Positions 1-5,518 of a stretch of 5,518 bases of DNA are shown one piece after another (the first letter of the stretch is position 1; every line of letters begins with the position of its first letter). The stretch covers positions 1 through 5,518 of the forward strand of contig JAQTVX010000159.1 of assembly GCA_028706585.1 (NCBI GenBank). Reading direction: 5' to 3'. A program made the position numbers and the translations under genes. The notes below the pieces were generated by a model. The model saw only the letters and a program-made list of their open reading frames with translations, had not been told where the DNA came from and searched no databases. This DNA comes from Candidatus Krumholzibacteriia bacterium. Lineage in GTDB: Bacteria > Krumholzibacteriota > Krumholzibacteriia > Krumholzibacteriales > Krumholzibacteriaceae.

Positions 1-1
1 G

Positions 2-1057
2 ACCTGGAGCCCCGTTGCGCTTGGACGTTCATCACCGCACTCCGTTGCGGGGATGGCGCTGGGCGCTCCATGGGCACTCTACCGCTGCACGGTGAGGAAC
101 GGCTGCGGCGCGCGCGTCGAGCGCTACTGCGCGTTTCCCGATCCCAGGACCGATACTGACAGCGTTTTCTGCGATATTCGCCACGAGCTTCGCGCCGAAG
201 GGCTCTATCTGAAGATCAGGACCGACCGCGCGCTCGCTTGGATCCCTTCGGTCCGCGGCGGCCAATCGTGGGATTCCATGGGCGCCGTACAGACCGGCCC
301 CAAGGATTGCGTGGCCTTCGTGCCTGTCGAACGTCTCGTGAACGGCGCGAATATTTTCTCGATACGCGGGATGGATTATCGCGGATTTCCGTTCGAATGC
401 GTCCGCGCATTCAGTATCTTCACATTCGAGACGGGCGCGATAGACTCGTTCGAGGCTCCGGGAGGCGTCACAATCAGACTAACGGCACCATCTGTGCGCG
501 GCACGGCGTCGCTGATCGTTGGCGAGCCTGCGGTACCGACAGGTCATTCGGGTGAGCTTTCCCCCCTGACGGAGCCGTTTGCGCTCGATTTTCCACCTGA
601 TGTATACGCCAGGCCGCTCGAGTGCGATTTCGACTCCGATCGTACCATGGGCCTGTATAGCTGGGGGGAAAGAGCCGGATGGCGATGCATCGGTGTGAGC
701 GCGAAACCGGGGACTGTGATCGAGATCCGGGGCTCCGGAACCTACGCAGTGTTGGAGGATTCGAAGGCTCCGGTCATCGGTCGCCTGGGCTTCTCCAGAA
801 TGGGCTCTCAAAGCGGGTTCTTCAAGAGCAAGCTCTACTACGTCTCCGTTCGAGAGGAAGGTTCTGGGGTCGACGCCGATGCGTCGGCGGCCTTTCTGAA
901 CGGCGAACGGGTCATATGCGAATACGACCAGTATCGAAGCAGGTTCACGATTCCAATTCCCCGGTCTCATCCCGCTGGGCCGGCGAAGCTTCGGATCGAA
1001 GCATATGACCGCTCGGGAAATAGAAGTTTCGGGGAATTCAGCCTTGTGATAGAATAG
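2..1057 (+). CDS. C-terminal part of an exported, beta-rich protein, probably M23-peptidase-associated (5' partial)
   Basis: The frame is open from base 2 to the TAG at 1055-1057, giving 351 visible residues. An ATG at 53 exists, but it lacks a convincing ribosome binding site and the same frame continues upstream to the window edge, so I treat the gene as 5'-truncated by the window. Numbering from that ATG, the last 100 residues resemble the tail of long M23 (LytM-type) peptidase-like proteins: a GLYSW...GWR segment (about 200-211), then G-TYAVLEDSKAPVI (about 229-242), a GSGVDA stretch followed by an LNGE turn, and a final DRSGNRS (319-325) before the terminal strand. These look like Ig or fibronectin-like beta-sandwich modules. 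No HxH or HxxxD zinc motif is visible, so any peptidase domain would lie upstream. Nine cysteines are spread through the visible part, which is many for an exported protein and could form disulfides. The role is therefore inferred: an envelope or cell-wall-associated protein. The stop lies 23 bases before dnaE, suggesting co-transcription. A plain adhesin-like or hypothetical exported protein is the main alternative. Confidence 0.6.
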   Translation, partial: TWSPVALGRSSPHSVAGMALGAPWALYRCTVRNGCGARVERYCAFPDPRTDTDSVFCDIRHELRAEGLYLKIRTDRALAWIPSVRGGQSWDSMGAVQTGPKDCVAFVPVERLVNGANIFSIRGMDYRGFPFECVRAFSIFTFETGAIDSFEAPGGVTIRLTAPSVRGTASLIVGEPAVPTGHSGELSPLTEPFALDFPPDVYARPLECDFDSDRTMGLYSWGERAGWRCIGVSAKPGTVIEIRGSGTYAVLEDSKAPVIGRLGFSRMGSQSGFFKSKLYYVSVREEGSGVDADASAAFLNGERVICEYDQYRSRFTIPIPRSHPAGPAKLRIEAYDRSGNRSFGEFSLVIE

Positions 1058-1065
1058 CGCCGGTC

Positions 1066-1071
1066 AGGAGG
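1066..1071 (+). promoter_or_regulatory. Ribosome binding site of dnaE
   Basis: AGGAGG, a full Shine-Dalgarno core, lies 9 bases before the ATG at 1081. It supports that start over any internal ATG. The PHP domain's first motif begins only a few residues after this start, as is usual for DnaE. Confidence 0.9.
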
Positions 1072-1080
1072 ACGGTTGCA

Positions 1081-4000
1081 ATGCCTGCCCCGCGTTTCGT
1101 ACACCGGCACAATCACTCGGAATACAGCCTTCTGGACGGCGCGATCAGAATCAAGGATCTCGTCGAGGCGGCCAAGGGCATGGGCATGAGCGCGGTTGCG
1201 CTTACCGACCATGGCAATATCTTCGGGGCGGTGCCGTTTCTCAAGGCCGCGGAGGAGGCAGGCATCAAACCGGTGCTCGGCATGGAGACGTATGTGGCGG
1301 AAGGGGGGATCAAAGACAGGAACCGTTCTGCCGGGCAGCCCCGCAGCGACCATCTCACACTGTTAGTGAGGAACGAGGAAGGCTACCGCAATCTGATAAA
1401 GCTCTCTTCCATTGCATACCTTGAAGGATTCTATTACCGCCCGCGCGTGGACCTCGAGCTTCTTGCCGCATACGGGGGCGGCCTCATAGGTCTGAGCGGT
1501 TGTCTCCAGGGAGGCGTGGCGCGTCTCATTCGCACCGGCAAATGGAAAGAGGCACGTGCCCTAGCGGAGCGGTTCGCATCGATTTTTGCGCCCGGCTGCT
1601 TCTTCCTGGAGATGCAGAATCACGGTATTCCCGAGGAGATCGCTCTCATCCCGAATATGGCCAAGCTCGCGGAGGAGACCGGGCTCGGGGTCGTCGCGAC
1701 GAACGACTGCCATTTTCTAAGGGCAGATGATCACCGCGCCCATGACGTGCTTCTCTGTCTCCAGACAGGGAAGGACCTCGAAGATCCGGCTCGCGTGCTC
1801 CGCTCGAACCCCGAGACGTACCTGAAAAGCCCGGAGCAGATGGCCGAGCTCTTCGCCGCCTATCCGCGGGCGATCGAAACCACGGGAGATGTCGCCGATA
1901 TGTGCGATTTCCGGCTCAGCGGCGGCGGCACTCATCTTCCTAGATTTCCTCTTCCTCCGGGCTGCGACAGTGCCCGCGGTTATCTCGAGCGCCTCGTCAT
2001 GGAGCGACTCCCTGCTCGCGTCCGCTCAGTGGATGAGGACGTTTTGAAGCGCGTCAGGTACGAGCTCGACGTGATCTTTCGCATGAATTTCGAGGGCTAC
2101 TTCCTCGTTGTCTGGGACATCGTCAACGCGGCTCGGGATCGGGGCATTCCGGTAGGCCCTGGCAGGGGCTCGGCGGCGGGAAGCTTGGTGTGCTATGCGC
2201 TCGGGATCACCTCGATCAATCCGCTCGAGCACGGGCTCCTCTTCGAGCGCCTGCTCAACCCAGAGCGTGTTTCGATGCCTGACATCGATGTCGACTTCTG
2301 CGACGAACGCCGGCAAGAGGTGATCGAGTACGTCGTCAATAAGTACGGCAAGGAAAACGTATGTCAGATAATAACCTTCGGCCGCATGGCGGCGCGGGCC
2401 GTTGTGCGCGATGTGGGGCGCGTTCTCAAGATGCCCTACGGCGACATGGACAAGCTCGCGAAGATGATTCCGCCGCAGGTTGGCACTACACTCTCAAAGG
2501 CGCTTCAGAGCGTGAGCGAGCTGGATGCTCTCTACCGCGGGGACGCGGCGGTTAAGAGGCTCATCGATCTGTCGTTTTCCCTGGAGGGGCTCGCGCGGCA
2601 CGCCTCGACTCATGCGGCGGGGATCGTCATAACCCCGACGAAGCTCACCGATCACATACCGCTCTTCCGTTCGAACAAGGGCGAGGTGACGACGCAATAC
2701 GAGATGAAGATCCTGGAGGATATCGGCATCCTCAAGATCGACATACTGGGTCTCAAGACACTGTCGCAGATACGGAACACAATAGAGCTTGTCGAGAGGC
2801 ACGAGGGTCTGCGCATAGAGCCCGAGGCGATACCGTTCGACGACCCGGCCACGTTCGAGCTTCTCCAGAAGGGGCAGACCGTCGGCGTCTTCCAGCTCGA
2901 GAGCGCCGGGATGCGAGATCTCCTGAGGCGCTTCGTTCCAACGAAGTTCGAGGACGTAATAGCCATCAACGCAATCTACCGCCCCGGCCCCCTCGGGAGC
3001 GACATGGTTTCGGACTTCATAGAATGCAGGCACGGCCGGAAGAAGATCGCGTACGAGGACCCGCGCCTCAAGCCGATCCTCGAGGAGACATATGGCGTCA
3101 TTCTCTACCAGGAGCAGGTCATGCGGATCGCGAGTGAGCTCGCCGGCTTCACTTTGGGCCAGGCCGATATCCTGCGCCGCGCGATGGGAAAGAAGAAGAA
3201 AGACGTCATGGAAAAACAGCGCGAGCGCTTCATCACCGGCGCCCTGGAAAGAGGGCTCACGAAGAAGAAAGCGGCGAAGATCTTCGATCTGATCAACTTC
3301 TTTTCGGGGTACGGCTTCAACAAATCCCACTCGGCCGCGTACGCCGTCATATCCATGCAGACCGCCTATCTCAAGGCGCATCATCCGGCGGCCTTTCTCG
3401 CGGCCTCGATGACGTGCGACATGTCAAATACAGACCGGCTAATTGTGCTTCTGGATGAGTGCCGGAACCTCGGGCTCATCGTGCATCCTCCCGATATCAA
3501 CGCCGGCGGTGTCGGTTTCGGTCTCGCCAGCGGAGAGATCACCTACGGGCTCGCCGCGATCAAGAACGTCGGCGTGCAGGCAATTCAGTCTGTCGTCTCG
3601 GCGCGGGCGGAGGGTCCGTTCACGGATCTCTACGATTTCTGTGAACGCATCGACCTGCGTCTGGTGAACCGCCGGGTTATCGAAAGTCTCATACAGAGCG
3701 GCGCCGCCGATTGTCTCCCGGGCACGCGTGCTCAGAAGATGGCGGCTCTCGAGCGCATGCTCGCGCAGGCGCAGAAACGGCAGGGGGAGCGGGACCGAGG
3801 GCAGGGTTTCCTCGGCTTCTTCGATGGTGGATCACAGGGGGACGCGGTGCCCCTCGAGAACGTGCCCGACTGGGATGATTCGATGCGTCTCCACCGCGAG
3901 AAGGAGTCGCTCGGATTCTACTTCACCGGGCATCCGCTCGAACGCTACGCGGAGATGCTCGGAAAGCTCATAAACGTCGATAGTCTCAGCCTGGCGGAAA

Positions 4001-4512
4001 AACGCGATCGCGATTCGATCGTCGCCGCAGCGATTGTAAGCGATATTCGGGTCATACTGGATCGCAAGGGAAACACTATGGCGTTCGTCACCGTCGAGGA
4101 TGTTCGCGGCTCATACGAGATCATTGTCTTTTCCGATTGTTACCAGAAGCGGCGGAACAAGCTCCAGCCGGATCAGACCATCGTCGTCGCCGGAAAGATA
4201 TCGGTGAAGGAGCGCGGAGACGTCAAGATCATTGCCGACGAGGTTTATACGATAGAAGAGGCGATCCGGATGCTCACGCGCAAAGTGCACCTCACCATTC
4301 GCCCGGGAGTTTTCGGCGAGCGGGAGCTCGGCCGCCTCAAGGAGACGCTCGGCCGTTTCCCGGGTGAGCGCGATATTATTTTCCATATCAGGGAAAACGG
4401 CCATGAGCGCGGCGCAGTTCGCTCCCGCATCGGGGGAGTATCGCCCGGAATCGAGCTTCTCAAGGAACTGCACGCTATTTCGGGGGTGGATCATGTCGAA
4501 GTCTCGTATTAG
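1081..4512 (+). CDS. dnaE: DNA polymerase III subunit alpha (DnaE), replicative polymerase
   Basis: This is the catalytic subunit of the replicase (C-family polymerase), which extends DNA at the fork in the cytoplasm together with the beta clamp and clamp loader. The 1143 residues match the usual DnaE1 length of about 1150. Domains in order: an N-terminal PHP domain (about 6-270) with all nine family metal ligands apparently present (H10, H12, D19, H44, E69, H91, C141, D209, H211); the polymerase core, with GPGRGSAAGS at 359-368, catalytic aspartates D401 and D403 in PDIDVDF and the third at D554 in LKIDILGL; RHASTHAAG and AINAIYRPGP in palm/fingers; and GYGFNKSHSAAYA. These are followed by a helix-hairpin-helix region around YGLAAIKNVG (822-831), a clamp-binding motif QGFLGFF (908-914), an OB fold (about 980-1060) and a short C-terminal domain ending at 1143. 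There is no inserted DnaQ-like exonuclease, so it is DnaE and not PolC. The frame is intact with no missing catalytic residue. It probably shares a transcript with the gene ending 23 bases upstream and overlaps the next gene by 20 bases. Confidence 0.98.
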   Translation: MPAPRFVHRHNHSEYSLLDGAIRIKDLVEAAKGMGMSAVALTDHGNIFGAVPFLKAAEEAGIKPVLGMETYVAEGGIKDRNRSAGQPRSDHLTLLVRNEEGYRNLIKLSSIAYLEGFYYRPRVDLELLAAYGGGLIGLSGCLQGGVARLIRTGKWKEARALAERFASIFAPGCFFLEMQNHGIPEEIALIPNMAKLAEETGLGVVATNDCHFLRADDHRAHDVLLCLQTGKDLEDPARVLRSNPETYLKSPEQMAELFAAYPRAIETTGDVADMCDFRLSGGGTHLPRFPLPPGCDSARGYLERLVMERLPARVRSVDEDVLKRVRYELDVIFRMNFEGYFLVVWDIVNAARDRGIPVGPGRGSAAGSLVCYALGITSINPLEHGLLFERLLNPERVSMPDIDVDFCDERRQEVIEYVVNKYGKENVCQIITFGRMAARAVVRDVGRVLKMPYGDMDKLAKMIPPQVGTTLSKALQSVSELDALYRGDAAVKRLIDLSFSLEGLARHASTHAAGIVITPTKLTDHIPLFRSNKGEVTTQYEMKILEDIGILKIDILGLKTLSQIRNTIELVERHEGLRIEPEAIPFDDPATFELLQKGQTVGVFQLESAGMRDLLRRFVPTKFEDVIAINAIYRPGPLGSDMVSDFIECRHGRKKIAYEDPRLKPILEETYGVILYQEQVMRIASELAGFTLGQADILRRAMGKKKKDVMEKQRERFITGALERGLTKKKAAKIFDLINFFSGYGFNKSHSAAYAVISMQTAYLKAHHPAAFLAASMTCDMSNTDRLIVLLDECRNLGLIVHPPDINAGGVGFGLASGEITYGLAAIKNVGVQAIQSVVSARAEGPFTDLYDFCERIDLRLVNRRVIESLIQSGAADCLPGTRAQKMAALERMLAQAQKRQGERDRGQGFLGFFDGGSQGDAVPLENVPDWDDSMRLHREKESLGFYFTGHPLERYAEMLGKLINVDSLSLAEKRDRDSIVAAAIVSDIRVILDRKGNTMAFVTVEDVRGSYEIIVFSDCYQKRRNKLQPDQTIVVAGKISVKERGDVKIIADEVYTIEEAIRMLTRKVHLTIRPGVFGERELGRLKETLGRFPGERDIIFHIRENGHERGAVRSRIGGVSPGIELLKELHAISGVDHVEVSY
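4482..4490 (+). promoter_or_regulatory. Probable ribosome binding site inside the dnaE 3' end
   Basis: The stretch GGGGGTGGA precedes the ATG at 4493. The GGGGG part is 6 bases from the start; the GGTGGA part, one mismatch from GGAGGA, is only 2 bases away. It is weaker than the dnaE site. It supports choosing ATG 4493, as does the signal peptide that begins exactly there, over the in-frame ATGs at 4364 and 4403. Confidence 0.5.
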
Positions 4513-5266
4513 GCCGTTTTGCGTAATCTTGCTCGCGATGGCGTGCCTCACGCCGTCGATAGTCTGCAGGGCCCAGATTCTCGAAGATGTCCGCGTCGTT
4601 ACGAGTCCTACCGCTTCCATTCTTCCCCACGGCGGATACCTTTTTCAGGGAAGCATGGGATCGGAGAGCGCCATAGTCGCAGCGCTCAAGGTCGGGTTCT
4701 TCGACCGTTGCATGATCGGCGCTTCCTATGGCTTCCAGGGATTCGTCGGCCGCGGTGATATGCACGCGAATGACCGTCCCGGTTTCGAGGTGCGGTTGAG
4801 GATTATCGAGGAAAGCGAGGCCGGGCCGGCGTTCGTTCTCGGAATCGATACGCAGGGCGAGAACGCGTATCTGGAGGACGCGAACCGTTACACGCGCAAA
4901 TCGAAGGGAATATACGCGGCTCTGGGCAAGAACTATCGCGTGATCGGGGATTGTTCCATCAACGCCGGAGTCAACTATTCATTCGAAAACAGGGACGAGG
5001 GAGGGATGAATGTCTTCTGTGGCTTCGAGCTGGAGATCATCAATGGCTTCAGCGTACTTCTGGATTACGAGCCGGCCCTGGATGATAATAACGGGAAGGT
5101 CGCTACGCATCTCACGAGGGGCCGGGGATACCTCGACAGCGGAGTGCGATTCGGGTATCGGGACAATCTGGTGTTCAAGATTCTCTTCAGGGACCTCATG
5201 GGCAATTACATTCCAGAGTCGGGCGTCGACCGGGGGATAGAGTTTTCCTATATCAGTTCGTTCTGA
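4493..5266 (+). CDS. Exported protein, probable outer-membrane beta-barrel (YjbH-like)
   Basis: The product has 257 residues and starts inside the dnaE coding region (20-base overlap, different frame). The first 27 residues are a clear Sec signal peptide: basic start (K3, R5, R7), hydrophobic core (about 9-25) and likely cleavage after A27 in CRA|Q. There is no good lipobox. The mature part is a run of alternating amphipathic strands with short turns, many aromatics and glycines, and no helix-forming stretch: for example PTASILPHGGYLFQG, then FFDRCMIGASYGFQGFVGRG, RPGFEVRLRI, FVLGIDTQG, KGIYAALGKNY, INAGVNYSFEN and LDSGVRFGYRDNL. It ends in FSYISSF, a terminal phenylalanine after alternating hydrophobics, as in proteins inserted by the BAM machinery. 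The PTA-x-LP-x-G start, the F-D-R-x-MIG-x-SYG segment and the KSKG-x-YAALGKNY segment recall small YjbH-domain-like barrels, a match from memory. Substrate or partner is unknown. An ATG at 4364 would place the signal peptide internally and is unlikely. Confidence 0.75.
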   Translation: MSKSRIRPFCVILLAMACLTPSIVCRAQILEDVRVVTSPTASILPHGGYLFQGSMGSESAIVAALKVGFFDRCMIGASYGFQGFVGRGDMHANDRPGFEVRLRIIEESEAGPAFVLGIDTQGENAYLEDANRYTRKSKGIYAALGKNYRVIGDCSINAGVNYSFENRDEGGMNVFCGFELEIINGFSVLLDYEPALDDNNGKVATHLTRGRGYLDSGVRFGYRDNLVFKILFRDLMGNYIPESGVDRGIEFSYISSF

Positions 5267-5284
5267 GGGATTGGTGATTTGGGC

Positions 5285-5314
5285 TTGACCCCAGCAAGTT
5301 TTATCATATATAAT
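5285..5314 (+). promoter_or_regulatory. Sigma70-type promoter upstream of the Trm112-like gene
   Basis: TTGACC (5285-5290) and TATAAT (5309-5314) are separated by 18 bases. That is five of six and six of six matches to the housekeeping consensus at near-optimal spacing, in an AT-rich patch of otherwise GC-rich DNA and in the only substantial intergenic gap. Transcription would begin near 5320-5322, leaving a leader of about 108 bases before the ATG at 5429. This suggests that the downstream gene, or a short RNA, is expressed independently of the dnaE unit. Confidence 0.75.
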
Positions 5315-5318
5315 GATA
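5302..5318 (+). repeat. Perfect inverted repeat centred on the -10 box
   Basis: TATCAT-ATATA-ATGATA is a perfect 6-base dyad with a 5-base spacer, centred at 5310 and covering the whole TATAAT. Its placement suits an operator at which a dimeric regulator would compete with RNA polymerase. AT-rich promoter sequence can give such symmetry by chance, so a regulatory role is only a suggestion. Confidence 0.35.
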
Positions 5319-5357
5319 GAGCCAGCGCAAGAGGTGCAAAATAGAGTTCCGTATCGC

Positions 5358-5410
5358 AAGTCCCTGATGGGAAAGAGTATGCTTTCCGCACGTGTCAGGG
5401 ATTTTCGTTT
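5358..5410 (+). terminator. Nested hairpin with T-rich tail: intrinsic terminator, attenuator or 3' end of a short RNA
   Basis: The outer arms TCCCTGA (5361-5367) and TCAGGGA (5395-5401) pair perfectly and can be extended by G-U, A-U and A-U to 5358/5404. Inside, GGAAAG (5370-5375) pairs with CTTTCC (5382-5387) around a 6-base loop, with an asymmetric internal loop (2 against 7 bases). The T-rich stretch ATTTTCGTTT (5401-5410) follows directly. That is the form of an intrinsic terminator, though the T run is interrupted and the internal loop weakens it. It lies about 40 bases downstream of the predicted transcription start and not right after a stop codon. It is therefore better placed to end or attenuate the transcript from 5320 than to terminate the dnaE unit. 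Confidence 0.5.
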
Positions 5411-5420
5411 AGGGGGTAGG
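5411..5420 (+). promoter_or_regulatory. Ribosome binding site of the Trm112-like gene
   Basis: The purine-rich AGGGGGTAGG lies 8 bases before the ATG at 5429. It supports that start, as does the immediate onset of the family's N-terminal motif. It sits just after the T-rich tail of the hairpin, so the hairpin itself would not mask it. Confidence 0.6.
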
Positions 5421-5428
5421 AATATTCG

Positions 5429-5518
5429 ATGATAAGCAAAGAGCTTCTCGATATCCTGGCTTGTCCGAAGTGCAAGGAGAAGGTCGTCCCGGATGACGCG
5501 GGGGACTATCTCATTTGC
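5429..5518 (+). CDS. Trm112/YcaR-family zinc-binding protein (3' partial)
   Basis: Thirty residues are visible before the window ends. The start, MISKELLDILACPKCKEKV, is the hallmark of the Trm112 family (UPF0434/YcaR in Enterobacteria): an amphipathic helix, then C-P-x-C with cysteines at 12 and 15, and the next cysteine at residue 30 (DYLIC), where the family has its second zinc-ligand pair. Members are usually about 60 residues, so roughly half is missing. Eukaryotic and archaeal Trm112 binds and activates several methyltransferases. The role of the bacterial single-domain form is poorly defined, and no partner is visible here. It appears to be driven by its own promoter (5285-5314) and to carry a structured leader, unlike the tightly coupled genes before it. 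Confidence 0.88.
   Translation, partial: MISKELLDILACPKCKEKVVPDDAGDYLIC

Larger units (their letters stand above)
5320..5428 (+). promoter_or_regulatory. Structured 5' leader of the Trm112-like gene, or a separate short RNA (about 85-90 bases)
   Basis: This is the region between the predicted transcription start and the next ATG. It has no open frame of note. It contains a small possible stem (GCGC 5325-5328 with GTGC 5334-5337, one G-U pair), the hexamer CGCAAG twice (5326-5331 and 5355-5360), and the nested hairpin ending near 5404. A second, mutually exclusive hairpin TCCC-TGAT-GGGA (5361-5372) competes with both stems. I do not recognise a known riboswitch, 6S, SRP or tmRNA signature. 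If the hairpin terminates, the product would be an RNA ending near 5405-5410; if not, it is a leader. Confidence 0.35.

Noticed and set aside
53..55. ATG at 53 as the true start of the first gene
   Set aside because: There is no good Shine-Dalgarno and no signal peptide follows it, although the product looks exported. The frame is also open to the window edge.
479..970. A 163-codon minus-strand open frame opposite the first gene
   Set aside because: Composition is rich in Arg, Pro and Gly with no domain or ribosome binding site. The + frame has clear protein-like beta-strand patterning and a recognisable C-terminal signature.
2494..3384. A long open frame (296 codons) on the minus strand inside dnaE
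   Set aside because: It lies wholly opposite the highly conserved dnaE core, shows no recognisable domain, and is the kind of antisense open frame common in GC-rich genes.
4111..4620. A 169-codon minus-strand open frame spanning the dnaE end and the next gene's start
   Set aside because: It runs across two well-supported + strand genes and its translation shows no family resemblance.
5280..5304. Possible terminator after the barrel gene (TGGG/CCCA or CTTG/CAAG followed by TTTT)
   Set aside because: The stems are only 4 perfect base pairs and mutually exclusive, and they overlap the -35 box, so they are too weak to call as a terminator.
5320..5405. A c-di-GMP (GEMM-type) riboswitch, prompted by the repeated GCAA motifs
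   Set aside because: The conserved core (GGGCAAACC, the GNRA-capped stem, and GACGCAAAGCC) is not present in the right order, so the resemblance is superficial.

Overview
This is a GC-rich, densely packed bacterial window in which all four genes lie on the + strand. It carries the 3' part of a probable exported-protein gene, a complete dnaE (replicative DNA polymerase III alpha subunit), a small secreted, probably outer-membrane beta-barrel protein, and the first 30 codons of a Trm112/YcaR-family zinc-binding protein. The signal peptide plus a barrel-like protein ending in phenylalanine point to a diderm (Gram-negative-type) bacterium. The tail of the first protein resembles the C-terminal region of long M23-peptidase-like proteins that I associate with FCB-type and neighbouring candidate phyla (Eisenbacteria, Krumholzibacteria and Latescibacteria style genomes). 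That placement is an inference from memory and is weak.

Layout. Bases 2-1057: an open frame entering from the left edge, the C-terminal beta-rich part of an exported protein. Bases 1058-1080: a 23-base gap with a strong Shine-Dalgarno. Bases 1081-4512: dnaE, 1143 codons, with PHP, palm/fingers, helix-hairpin-helix, clamp-binding and OB-fold elements in the usual order. Bases 4493-5266: a 257-codon exported protein whose start lies inside the last codons of dnaE (20-base overlap). Bases 5267-5428: the only real intergenic region. It holds a near-consensus sigma70-type promoter, a perfect dyad over its -10 box, and a nested hairpin followed by a T-rich run. Bases 5429-5518: the start of the Trm112-like gene, cut by the right edge.

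How they fit together. The first three genes look like one transcription unit, given the 23-base gap and then an overlap. Replication (dnaE) would thus be co-transcribed with two envelope proteins; no functional link is implied beyond co-expression. The fourth gene appears to have its own promoter and a structured leader of about 110 bases. That leader could instead be a separate short RNA ending at the hairpin. It is the part of the window least explained by ordinary gene content. I see no mobile elements, CRISPR array, tRNA or rRNA, and nothing that clearly amounts to a novel multi-gene system.
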